This document shows positions 34,086-46,700 of a stretch of 64,000 nucleotides of DNA, in pieces. Both the position numbers and the translations under genes were made by a program. This DNA comes from Gibbula magus (Eukaryota > Mollusca > Gastropoda > Trochida > Trochidae): assembly GCA_936450465.1 (NCBI GenBank), contig OW388294.1, forward strand, positions 682,001 to 746,000, written 5' to 3'. The notes under the pieces were generated by a model. The model was not told where the DNA came from and searched no databases. It worked only from the letters and a program-made list of their open reading frames with translations. Within the stretch, counting starts at the first letter, position 1. Every line of letters begins with the position of its first letter.

Positions 34086-34850
34086 TGTGAGGTTCAGTAA
34101 TACTTCAATTAAAAACAAACTTTACTGTACAATATGTTTATAGGACACTTCACAAGTCCATTGCTTTAGTCAATTTCACATGCCCATCGTTTTATCATTA
34201 TGTCATGCAAATGTCGATCTATGTCTTCTTTGTCCAATTTAAAATGTAATCATAAAGTCTATTAACAAGTGTTAGGTTTTCTAAATATAGACATTACATA
34301 TTTTAGGTGATATTACAATCAAACACTGTCCATCAAATCATGTCACACCTCTCGTAACTTTGCTCTATTTACAACAACACATACGGGTCCGAGTTTCGTT
34401 CCAAAGTACGATGTAACGCGGGAAGCGATTGGCTGCTGTATCTGTACTCTGTTGTATATCTACATGAGACTTTTCGAAGAAATAATGTAGCAACAAGCAA
34501 GAAAGTTGGTAAAAAAATCACTGATTTAGAATGATAATCACATATCTATGTAAATAAAACGCTTTTTATGTTATATTATTTCATATAAATGAATTGAAGG
34601 TAATCAAATCCAGGAAGTGTTCTTCAGAAATTGGCCAATCAAAAACATCGTCTCATGAGACCTTGACTTGAGCACACGAAGGAAAGACTAGCCTTTCGCG
34701 CCGTTTCCTGTCAGGGCTGTCGGTTTGGATCAAAATACTAATATTGACAACCGAAAATAACTTCATCTAAGTTACTTGAACACATAGAGTTACAAGTAAC
34801 TTGTGCCTGACTTGAGCAGGCTTTTTCAACTTCGTCTTGTCGAATTTCAG
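34086..34850. promoter_or_regulatory. Divergent promoter interval of N4BP2 and PDS5
   Basis: The N4BP2 start codon (minus) and the PDS5 first exon (plus) are less than 0.8 kb apart, head to head. The interval has CCAAT boxes in both directions (ATTGG near 34428, CCAAT near 34635) and TTTCGCGCC at 34694. No TATA box is evident at a fixed distance. The PDS5 5'UTR exon ends with TTTCAG|GTAAGA at 34850. Transcription starts are not determinable from sequence alone. Confidence 0.6.
34694..34702 (+). promoter_or_regulatory. E2F-type site TTTCGCGCC
   Basis: It matches the E2F consensus TTTSGCGC exactly and sits just before the PDS5 5'UTR exon. A cell-cycle-controlled promoter would suit a cohesin regulator. 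Binding is inferred. Confidence 0.45.
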
Positions 34851-35966
34851 GTAAGAGTTTGCAACGATGTGTTTCTGTCCTGCGCTCGATCCATCATGGC
34901 CGCTTCAACCACAGTCTTTTTGTTTGTGAAGTGTTCTCAAAACCACACAATCAAGACATTTTACGGCATGTTTACGTTGCAGACATAAACACAGGGACGC
35001 TCTGTATGATCTTTGTTCATTTGCATCTTATTCAGAGGATGGTAGCGCATCCTTGACGTTTTATTTTCATTTCATTTGATTGATTATTTGCACCGGTTGC
35101 TCTGGTAAAATTAACTCAATAAATCATATTGTTTAACATTTCATCACTAATATTATATAAATTATACGGAAATATGCAGAAATCACAGTTTGGTGTAAAT
35201 TGCGAAGTTTTTGAATTAACAATCATGAGAAGTAAATACAACGTCAGATGTTTGTTTGTAAGAACATCAATATTTAGTTTTTATTGAGAAATTAGGCTCT
35301 AAATGCAGCATAAGCTTTTGAAAAAAAGAAATCAGTTCAGTTGATTTAGCTGGAGAATTCAGAAAATAGTTTGATGATGTAGAACAGGGCAGGCTAAAAC
35401 AAGCTGTATTTATGTCTTGTTCCCATTGGTTGACCAATAAGCCTCCAAGAGTTGTCTCCCTTAAACTAACAAGCTAAATCTCTGATAGTGTTGAATTTTT
35501 TTCCAATAAAAAGAAACAATAATTACTTTCCTTAAATTTTTTGTAAATATTTATTGACTGGAGTTATAAGCAGAAATTAAGACATCAGTTGTTTAATCTA
35601 ATATTTTAATGAATCTTCTAGAATTTAATTTGGCTAAATAAAACTTTTTTCACATTTCCACATTCCAAGTAATCAACTTTATCAGCTGATGAAATTTTTC
35701 TTGATTAGTCATTAAAGCATAATTGTTAATCTTTTGATAAGAATTGACCAAGCTTTGAGAAACAAATGGAAGATGATGTGCCCAAGTATTGTTTCTGTAA
35801 GATTGAAATAAATGATGAATTATTCCTCTTGTCCCGTCAGGTATCATTTATTTGATCCATGTTTAACAATTCACATCCTCTTCTCCCGCAATAGCGAGGT
35901 TAGTGCCTCCACATTGCCTTGAAATAAATGATGGACTTGTTATTATGTGTTTGTATCTTTACACAG

Positions 35967-38900
35967 ATGCAGATTCAAGATGGCGAAAGTGCTTAATAAA
36001 AGCACCAAGATTTGCTACCCTCCTGGCTGTAAAGAAGTTTCTGATGAAGTTGGAAAAGATGAACTTGTCAGAAGGCTCAAGGTTTGTCAGAAATATTTTC
36101 ATTTGAAGAAAATGTTAGATAGAAACCAATGATTGGTGGTGTGGTTGAAAATACTCAATAATGATATGGGGTGGAAATTAACCTAATCAAACCACCAGTC
36201 ATTTGAACTAGTAATTTCCTAAAGCATTAGTCTAAAGCTATTTCAGCTTGCAAATGCATCTACAGGATCATATCCTTTTCATATCAAACTATCCTTTTGG
36301 ACCCTCAGTAAAAACGTTTTTCAAGCCAAGCAACTTTTCTCTAGCCATGGACAACTGGGCTGATGCTAACTTTGAACCTTTATAATAAACTTGTTTGCAA
36401 GTCCACACGGATAATGATAATCTAGCTGTCTTCTCTTTGGTAAATGTGCATACCAGTAGTTTTTATTTGTTGATTGTCTTTGAATATGTTTTTTCTGTCA
36501 AAGTGATCAGAGTTTGGCTTTTTCTGAATTTATCCATTTCTTTGTCAACTGATTAAAATATTGGAAATGGATCTATAACAAATAAACTATATAAATCCAC
36601 AACAATATCGTCTTTGTAATAATTTCTGTAGCAAATAAATAAAAACGAATTGAATTGAAAATAAGGAGTGTTTTAGAAGTGAACTCCTTTTAATTTCTAC
36701 GATTGAGGATATAATTATAATTCCAACTGTCTGCTGGAGTAGCATTGAACAGGATTGGTTGTAACTAAAAATTATAAGATATCAAGTGGAAATCAAGATA
36801 TCAAGCAGTCATTTAACTGCCAGGAGCATGGTTCTGTATTTCAACGAAAAAATAAAAGCATTACATTCCACCTTTTTTAGCTGTTGGCCCGAGCTTTCCA
36901 GGACATGGGGCAGGACGACAACGACCAGTACGCTGGCCTCGCCGTCATGCTTTCCACCGACTTCTACCTGGACCACCAGAACAAAGATGTCCGCCTCCTC
37001 GTAGCTTGCTGTATCGCCGACGTCTTCAGAATATTCGCTCCGGAGGCTCCCTTCAAGGATCAGGATCATTTGAAGGTGATACAGGCATACTGGTTCATAG
37101 AATATCCATGTCGATTGATTGAAAATATTTATTGTTTTTGGAAAGAATCTTTGTTTTGAATCACAAAAAAAATTGAATGAAATAATGAATGGGTACCAAA
37201 ATCAATAAAATGGCAATAAAAACAGGTTTGGAAGTTGGCAGTAGTTCAGTGAAGAAGATGCAAGATAAGTAAAATGAATATGAAATATTGATAATCTGAA
37301 GGATACTTAGACTTATGCTATTTAGAATGGTTTCGGGCTAGTATTTCAGAAATATGTCATATTGGCTAATGCCTTATCAGACTCATCTCTACTCTACTAC
37401 ATGATAGTCTACATCTCTCGGGTACTTTGTGTGACAATTTTGTCATGATTCAGTTAGACCAAAATAATAACAATGGTCTGTTTGTTGTAGGAAATCTTCC
37501 TCTTCCTGATTAAACAACTGCGAGGTCTCGAGGACCCCGAGGCGCCGTCGTTCAAGCGGTACTTCTACTTGTTGGAGGTTTGTAGTGTACTCAGCTTGAA
37601 ATATGTTGAATTGATCAGAAATTATTTGATAAAAACAAATCTTATAGTTTGATTTCAAAATTTGACTATGAACAAACCCCTAAAAATATTCTGCAACAAA
37701 TATAGAGTGAATCTGTAGACTTCTAATATTGTTCTAATATTGACTCGACTGATGAAATGATTCATTTCAGAACCTAGCATGGGTCAAGTCGTTCAACATC
37801 TGTATCGAGCTGGACGACAACCAAGAGATTTTCTGCTCCCTCTTCAAGCTGATGTTTGCCATCGTCAGGTAAACTGTTTGTCTTTGAAGGCTTTCCTCTG
37901 GTTGTGAATATAGTTTAAGAGCAGACACTTTGATTATTTTTCTTCCTTCCTTTCTCTGCTAATGACTGAAAATTGTGCTTTGTCGATCAGCACTTGACAG
38001 TAATAACTCCATCCTTTCATACAACTGGTTTTAAGATAAGTTTGGTTTTTCAGGACTGTAGTCCCTTTTAAACATTAACATGATAAAACAATTCTATAGT
38101 ACATATGGAAGACCTCACAAGATGTTCTTTCTATTAACACCGTTAGTGGTCATTACTCCATTAATACATGACAGCCTAGGTAGATTCTTGACATAACTGT
38201 TTTGGGGTGTTATGGATATACAAGTACATAGAAATAAGCGTTGGTCCAAGACCTCCATTATAACTTGTTAATACTTAAATCATTGATTATGTGTGTGCAG
38301 TGACAAGCACTCGAGCAAAGTGAAGAACTTCATGTTGGATATGATGACGCCGCTGATTGCCGAGGCCGACGCCGTATCACAGGAGTTACTCGATGCCATT
38401 CTCATCAACATCGTAGAGCCTCATAAGGTAAAGGGAGATAACTCGCAGTGATAGAGATAGATACCTTGTGGCCAACGACCTCACCTTTATTTATGATCCA
38501 GTTGCATTCAAATTCTGGCATTTAGTGAAAAAACAAAGTAACCTTGTGAGTACAAATACCGTGATGGGAGTTTCCAACATGCTTGCCTCATGACAGAATT
38601 CTTTGTATTCTGAAATATCACTACAGAAGAATATCTAGGACAATTATTTAACCATTCGTACAGGTTGACCCCGGTGTAGAGTTCAAGCAATTTAATAAAA
38701 TTCACAATTATTTGAATAATAAAAATACCTGAACTGATGAGAGTAAAGTGATGACAGAGATTGTTGGATGATCGACTTCTTCATTTTCAAAGAGCGAAAT
38801 TTCCAAATGGCGTTTGTTTCTGTCATGGTCTGCTTTATTCCATTTCAGTCACAGAATAAGAACGCTTATGCACTGGCCAAGGATTTACTAAGGAGAACCA

Positions 38901-41900
38901 GCAATGCTATTGAGCCGTACATTCAAGTGGTAAGAAGCATGGTTATTTGAATTTATTTCTCTCTACTTTATTTATCCACAGATTATTGTTAAAGCATGTC
39001 AACTGTCCAGAAATTTTCAAACTCTAATTACACTGATTAGTATTAACTTTTATAATATTTTCCTCCATCAATGTGCTTCATGAAAGAAATATTGTAAGTT
39101 GGGAAAATAGTGTCTCACTCTCTGTAGGGATGATAATTCAATCCTTTTACCTCGGAAACAATTAATTTGACAGCTGCATGGCCAAAAAAATATATGTACA
39201 TAAATTCTTATATATATATATATACACCCTTGTTTCTCCTGCGGACAAGTTGTTGCAAACATTTAAAATACCCAGGTCTAAGACTTCAACAAATGGAGGT
39301 CATTTAATTATACCTGAAGGTTAAATGTCCCCTTCCAATGTTTATCCTTCACCTCCTGTTCCAGTTCTTCAACAACACGCTGATGCTGGGGAAGACGTCT
39401 GAGAGCGAGGTGTCGGACCACCTGTACGATCTGATCTATGAGTTGAACCAGGTGTCGCCCAACGTGTTGCTAGCCGTCCTGCCCCAGCTGGAGTTCAAAC
39501 TGAAGGTGCGGACTTGTCAAATACAATTGAACGTTGAAAAGAGGAACTATCACGGCTACAAAAGCTTTGAAGATTTTGATTGAATTACAAATGATACCCG
39601 ACTTTAATGGTGTCAAAATTTATTAATTTATTACCCGTGAATTATACTTGTTCCCAATTCATCATATGTATAAATCAGGTTCAATATTTTAAGTTATTGT
39701 TTTAACCTTTTGTGTATTTCTATGGTAATATAACATTGATTTTGTCTAGTTTAATATTGAATCTGTCACATCTTCATATGACAGTTGAAAACATATCAAA
39801 TAGACATAAGGTCAATTGTTCCAACTTCAAATCTGTTTGGGTCATTGTCTAATTACCTTACACTCGTTAACCTTTTTCAGAGTAACGAGGAACACGAGAG
39901 GAAGCATGTGACGAAGCTCCTCGCGAAGATGTTCTCGGAGCCAGGGTCGGACCTGGCCAATCAGAACAAACCTCTCTGGTACTGCTTCCTGGGCAGGTGG
40001 GTACCGCTTCATACTGAAATCTTCGTAAGGACTCGTAAATATTTTCATGCAATCCATTTTCCCACTTAATCAGTTGAATATCTCGTAACATTTTAACATC
40101 TGAAGAAATTAGTGCTAAACCATTCTGAAATTGGCTTCTGGCTAACTTAGCAGGTACAAGCTTTACAAATATATCTGTATAAACGTAGCAATCAGTCACA
40201 TATGTTACTTTTCTAATAAAGTCATTTCATGTTTGCAAACCACAGAAAGTTGTTTTTGTCACAATGTCTTATATATCTTTGTTTGTTTGTTGTGGGTGCA
40301 TCAACCTCGGGTAAACCCTGCAAGTGTACTATATATGTGTTTGTTTCCTTTCAGGTTCAATGACATCAGCACATCTGTTCGTGTCATCTGTTGTTCATTT
40401 GCTCAGTATTTCGTTCTGAATCACCCAGAACTGATGAAAGACATTCTTGGTAAGTCACAAATATTTGTTAATCTCACTAAAACTGTTATCCAAAGATATG
40501 GAAGTTGTAAAACACATAATGTGCCTTAAGAAAAAGCTGTGATGCGATTCTTTCTTCTTTGTTATCTGACCAAACTAAATCTTGAATTTTTATTAATGTT
40601 GTTACAGCCATAACATGTGAATTCATAAGATTTTTAATATGTCTGTATGGTCCCCATCACAATGGAGATTTTCAAGTTGGATTTGTTTGACAAATATTTC
40701 CAAACTTGCGTTGATGATGTCAGGAATATCGAACCATCTCCCTTTCAGAACAAATAAAAGTACGTCAACACGACCCGGAGGAGACAGTGAGAGTGGAGGT
40801 GATCAACTGCGTCATGAATGTGATGAAGAAAGATTTCAACTGTGTCAACGAGGAGATGATGACCTTCATCAAAGAAAGAACCCTCGACAAAAAGGTATGT
40901 AGATCAAACTAGTCAGAGGAGTTGTGAGTTGAAGTTTCGTTCAACAAGAAGGTAGATCAGATAATACGTTTATAAAATCAACTGATTAGGGGAATTGAGA
41001 TTGAGTTTTCATCCCACCATACCCCTCTATACCCCACCTCGCCCCAACACATTCCTCCATACCCCGCCTCACCCAACCATACCATCTCACCCCAACACAT
41101 CCCAATTCATAACACTTTACTTCACCTTATTGCTTATCTCACCCAACACATCCCTCTTCATCCCATCATACCTCCACATCTAACCATATAACCAACAAAC
41201 TTGACTTAGACAATTATTTCCTCTCCCTGCAGTTCAAGATCCGTCGCGAGGCACTCCTCGGTCTGGGCACCATGTACAAACAGGTGATGAACAAGGACCC
41301 AATCAACCCGGAACACGAGAGGAAAGTCGCCTGGATCAAGAATAAAGTGTTCCATGCCTACTACCAGAACAGTAACGATGATAGGTGAGATTCTAACCCT
41401 TTAACTGCATGCCTCAAACTATTTGAGGGTAATTGATTAAACTGGAGGCAAGTCCGGGATTTCTCCATGAACCTAGGCCATCCAGAATAGTTTGTTAGAT
41501 GATGGTAGTGAGGTATTGTATTGCTGGTTATTTTATAAAATATGTTTTTCTATTAGACATAGTTGTGAGACCTAACAATGTAGAACTGATGCCACATACA
41601 TAAGTATTATTGTTACTGATTTGCTTTTGATCACTTTTACCATGGATTGGATTAATCAGTCATTTTGTAATATTTGTCTTGGGGTAGATGCAACAAACAG
41701 ACTTAACACTGCTGGTAACCTTATCGCCATACTATATCATTGCACTAAGGCTACCTTAGTGAGTTGTGGTTACCTTACACCTTTGTGCAATAGAAAGCAG
41801 ATCTTCAGTGGCATGACATGAACATTTTCCGGTCATGATTTGATGGCGACCATTTAGTTTCTGACTCTTTCCTCTCCCAGACTGCTGGTGGAGCGAATCT

Positions 41901-43734
41901 TCAACATCAACCTGGTCCCGTACATGCTGCCCCCCGACGTGAGGATGATGAGGCTGCTGCGACTCTACTGCACCGTCGACGACCACGCCGTCAAGTGAGA
42001 AGACCATAATGACATTCTTGCTCTTGAAATTCTTATTTTCATGACGTTTTAGATACTGAAAGTGCAAAGTGAGGGACATGTTTTAGGGTCATTGTTCCCT
42101 TACAAAAATACTCTTGATTTGATTCCAATATTCGAATATTCCCTTTTTCACCAAAGAAATATAATATTTTTAAAATTACATGATTTTCCAAAATTGAATA
42201 GTCACGAGCTATTTTGAAACCATGGACAATGCCTCTACTGAAAAAAACATGTTGCAGAAGATCACCTTGATAAAAAACATTACAGCTTATGTGTCGTTGA
42301 AGAATATTCACGAATCAAAACAGATTATTTGTTTAGGATAAAACTGCTCTGTAAGTAAACAGATAGGCGATAGTGTGCTGTTTTGAGACTTAACAATTTT
42401 ACTTTGTTTGCAGGGCCTTCAATGAACTACTGAAACACAGGAGTGCGTAAGTACTGTTTTCTATATTTGTTGCAAATTATTCCGTGTATGTTACATCTTA
42501 AGTGGTTATACTGCTACTTGAGAATTTCTGTAAATATCAACTAAAGTTTCTACATTGAAAATGATTTGAAGAGTATGTACCTTTAAACTCACATAATGTT
42601 AAAATCTACTGCCAGTTAAATGACAATAAAGAAAAACTATTTTTTGTTGCAATCTTTCAGAGTGAGAAACCAGGTCATGCAGTTACTAGAGGCAATTGAG
42701 GCACACGGACAACCCAAAGCTCCGCCCCTTTTCCCGAGAATATCGGCACTCGTCCGTAAGTTAATGTTCTTTAAAAATGGTTTGAGGCCGTCCTGAGCAC
42801 ATTAACATTTATTTGTTAATACAGTTATATACAGTACGATTATTTTGTTGGATGACAGTCTGCACTGAGATAACAACTGCATCTAAATAAATAATTTATA
42901 TTTGTGCAGAACATCTTTTATCCTTCAGTGGAAAACTATTTTGGTGCTCAAGACTTGAAAGTGAAGACTTGAAAGTGAAGTTGCACTATGAAGAATTTTG
43001 AAGTTTAATTTTAGAATTTGAAGAATGTTTAAAATTGTCATTCAGGAAGACTAATTGAAGCCCCTTGATGTGCAGGTACACTCCCAGAGCAGCAGAAGCC
43101 GCAGGAGTATCTGAAGAAGTTCAGCCAGAAGCTGCGGGACGACAAGCGGATGCGCCACCTGCTGAAGGTCGTCGTACACCCTGAGTGTACGTGCAAGAAG
43201 GCGGAGGAGGCCGTGGTAAGTTCTGAAGTTTGTTCTGTACTTCAAATAACATGCTATCAAATGGATGTACTACAGTGAGGAAATGTCTCTGCCCTACTGT
43301 CCGTCTCAGAAATATTTTTGTTCAGGACACAGAAAAGGTGACCGAATGCAGCTGGACTTGAATTGGCAGGGAAAGTTTTGTTTTGCATTGAATTAGCAAC
43401 TAGAGGAGCGGGGGATGTTTTGTTTTGCACTGATTGCTATTTAGTTGTGTAAATCCAACTTTGGCTCAATTTAAAGTTTGGTAAATTTGTAACTTACTGA
43501 TAGTTGTTTATGTTGTTACAGAAAGAGATCCTGAAGAAGATTGGTTGTAACCCTGGACAAGCCAACTACATGTACAACCTTGTCAAGTCTCTTCTTGAGC
43601 GTATCGCCCCCGTGATGATTGATGCGGTTGCCATGGAGAAGTTGGTGAATCATGTGAACGAGGTACTGAACGGACTCGGCGAGTTGAAGGACGAAATCCC
43701 AGATGTTGGAGAGAAGGGTTGTAAACTACTCCTG
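35967..43734 (+). CDS. PDS5: PDS5 coding exons 1-16
   Basis: Exon positions are 35967-36081 (ATG at 35980), 36881-37075, 37491-37577, 37771-37868, 38301-38427, 38849-38929, 39365-39505, 39881-39996, 40355-40449, 40749-40894, 41233-41384, 41881-41994, 42414-42446, 42661-42755, 43076-43215 and 43522-43734. All have AG before and GT after. Together they encode the N-terminal and central HEAT repeats. The exon at 42414-42446 is a 33-bp microexon ([10 protein letters not shown]). Confidence 0.93.
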
Positions 43735-46700
43735 GTGAGAATTTGTAAAATTTTCTACAGTATGTCAGGAAACCTATATATAATAAGTTAATGATTAGCT
43801 TCCATTTAAAGTTCATTTAATAAAGATGGATATGTTGCCAATTTAGAAAAGTTTTGTTACCAAATTGATTTGTATTTAACCATAACATAATGGTCAAAGG
43901 GAAACAACTCTCTGAGATTTTATGGGTGCATCAAGTAGGTATGCAAATTGAAATTGCTGTTGGTTGCACATGATGTAACACTGATCTTTTCCCCTCCAGT
44001 TCTCTTCTGAAACTGTTCTTTCTTGTTCCAGGCACTCTCCTACGCATATCCTCATCATTTCCGAACTGCTGAGGTGTTTGAAAAATTTCTCACGTTCCTA
44101 AATCATGATGATGACACCGTCAGTAAGTAACTTTTGATGTTCCCTTTTTAAATTTCAATATTTTGCTATTTCACTTGTTAAACATTAACTTGTCCAACAT
44201 ATCTGTATATTGAATTTGACATAATGCCATGAAAATGTCATGAATTACATCAACTATGAAAGAGAATAGAAATCTAACCTTGCTACTCGTGTTCTTCAGG
44301 TGACATCACCCAACAAATCATCGCCAACACAGGGTCCAACCTCCAGAGGATGCATCCCGACATCTACTCGTAAGATATATCTGCAAGCTTCATTGTGTCT
44401 TGCTAAATCTTTCAATATACATCTCCTGTATCATATGTTATTCAGGAAATTAAACCAATTATGTGGACTAACTTATAAGCAATTAGTGATTAATGTTTCA
44501 ATGTTTATGATTATTCATGTAAAACAGTGTAAATTTATGCAAAATAAATCCAAGCAATGCCAAGGTATTTAGTATTCAGCAAATTCTTATTAAAAATCTG
44601 AACATAGTTGAAATGGTGAAATGTAAACAAGTTTAGTCCTTGGGATATTTATATTATAAAAATTGAATACATTAACATAATTTGTTTTTCTTTTATGTTA
44701 AAATAACTGAGTTGTGCAGTCAATCTAGTATTGTCATCTTCCTCCCTGCAATAGTTACAGTACTAGCCGCAATGATATAATTTTGAAGTGGCATTAAACC
44801 CCAAGTCCCCCACTTCTCGTCTTCTGTGTTCAGGAGTCTGGTGCCAGTTCTGGTGCGGACAGCCAAGATGGGAAACCCGAAGCAGACGAAGCACGCCATC
44901 AGGTGTATTAGCGTCGTCTGTAAGAACAAGGAGCCGATTCTCGCACAGGTCTTCGAGGTATGTCACAAGTCTCGTGTGACAGCTTTTCTTATATGGAATC
45001 GCTGAAGTCCAAAAAGCCATTTTAATTTTATAAGCATCTGGGTTTATAAGATGACCATTGATTTTAGTCATATCCAATTTTCTACATTTTCCTTTGAATT
45101 TAATGGTAGAACCATCATTACCCTCCCTGGTCTATTGCAGTATGTGAAGAAGCATCTCGACCCAGAGTCTGCCAACTACATCACCTCCATCGTTGCCCTG
45201 GGTCACATCGCCAAGCTGTGTCCGGAGGAGTTCGCCAACGACATGAAGTCCATTGTGTCGCGGATTATTGTTAAAGATCTGCTTATGCAGGATCGGGTAG
45301 GCTTCCGCATCAATATTCAGAAAACAAATTAAAAATATTGGACTGACAGGCTTTGTGAAATGAAAGGAATATATGGTGTATGATATCTAATATATTGTTT
45401 TCATTTAGCTTCCTTATCAAAAATTTAAAAAAATTATTTTTTCAATATTTAGATGTTTAATTTTGGAGTTTGTATAATCTCAAAAAGAAGTTAATTCAGC
45501 ATTGACTGTTTTAAAATGTATTTTACGACTTTCAGACGGAGGGGATGGAGGTAGGAGACAGCTGGTACAATGATCATCTCGTCTCGGAGGAAACACAAGC
45601 GAAGGTAGGAGACGGTTAATGAAAACAAACTAAAGAAAGTTTGTCTCTTCCCATAAATTCAATCAATGAAACTCCTTAACCTTGTTTGAGTGAAATTATT
45701 TAAAATTAAAATTTTACAACTTCTTTATTGCAATGTAATGTATCATTTCAGTGTAGATACTAACACTTTTATCAAGCACTTTCTACACTGAAACGTTGCA
45801 TATCATTGCAATTATAAAGTTGTAAATCTATAGAACTTATATTTCATCATCCATTTCTAAAACCCCTCTCAAATAGATTACATTATGAATGCATAGAATA
45901 TCTATGATAAACAAATGGAAAATGTAACAAATGCAGAGTCAATTATAAAACGTCAGATCATATTTGATTGATGACTTGATGAATCTCTTCTCCCCAGGTT
46001 CAGGCCATGAAGCTACTAGTCCGGTGGTTGCAAGGTCTGAAGAGTAACACAAATAACTCTGGTACGTCGACGCTGCGTCTTCTCTACACTGTCATCATTC
46101 ACGAGGGCGATCTCATGGAGCATGGCAAAATAAAGTGAGTTTTCTCTGGTATTATTTGAAATTACAATTTCTCTTTCAGCATAGACCCGTATTTGGAAGA
46201 AATAATGCCATTCTATAACTTCTCAGTGCTCGGCCTATGATTGTCTTGGAGACAAAATGGCAACATAAGTTCATAAAAATGTTCTTGGATAGCCTATCAT
46301 GCCCATTCTCTTGATTAATTTTTTGGATTACAAGTTGATATTCCTATAAATTGAACTTTGAGAATGGTTTGACACAGATCAGTTCAACATGTAAAGTCTT
46401 CTTTCACTCATCATCAGAATGTATTGAGGCATTGTGTTTTAAACTTGTTTGTTCATTTTCACAAGGTCTCAAGAAGTTATTTCAGGGCAATTTCTAGATT
46501 TATCTGAAACAGTAAGAAAAGTTACAATTCTGTTGTTTCTGATCCCCAGTAAACCCGAGCTAGCGCGGCTACGTCTCCAGGCTGGCTGCTGTCTTCTGAA
46601 GCTTGCAGAGGAACCGTGTTACGCGGAAATCATCACCACAGAACAGTTCCAGGCTCTCGCTCTCCTCATCAATGTGAGTTGTTCACATGATTAACATCTT

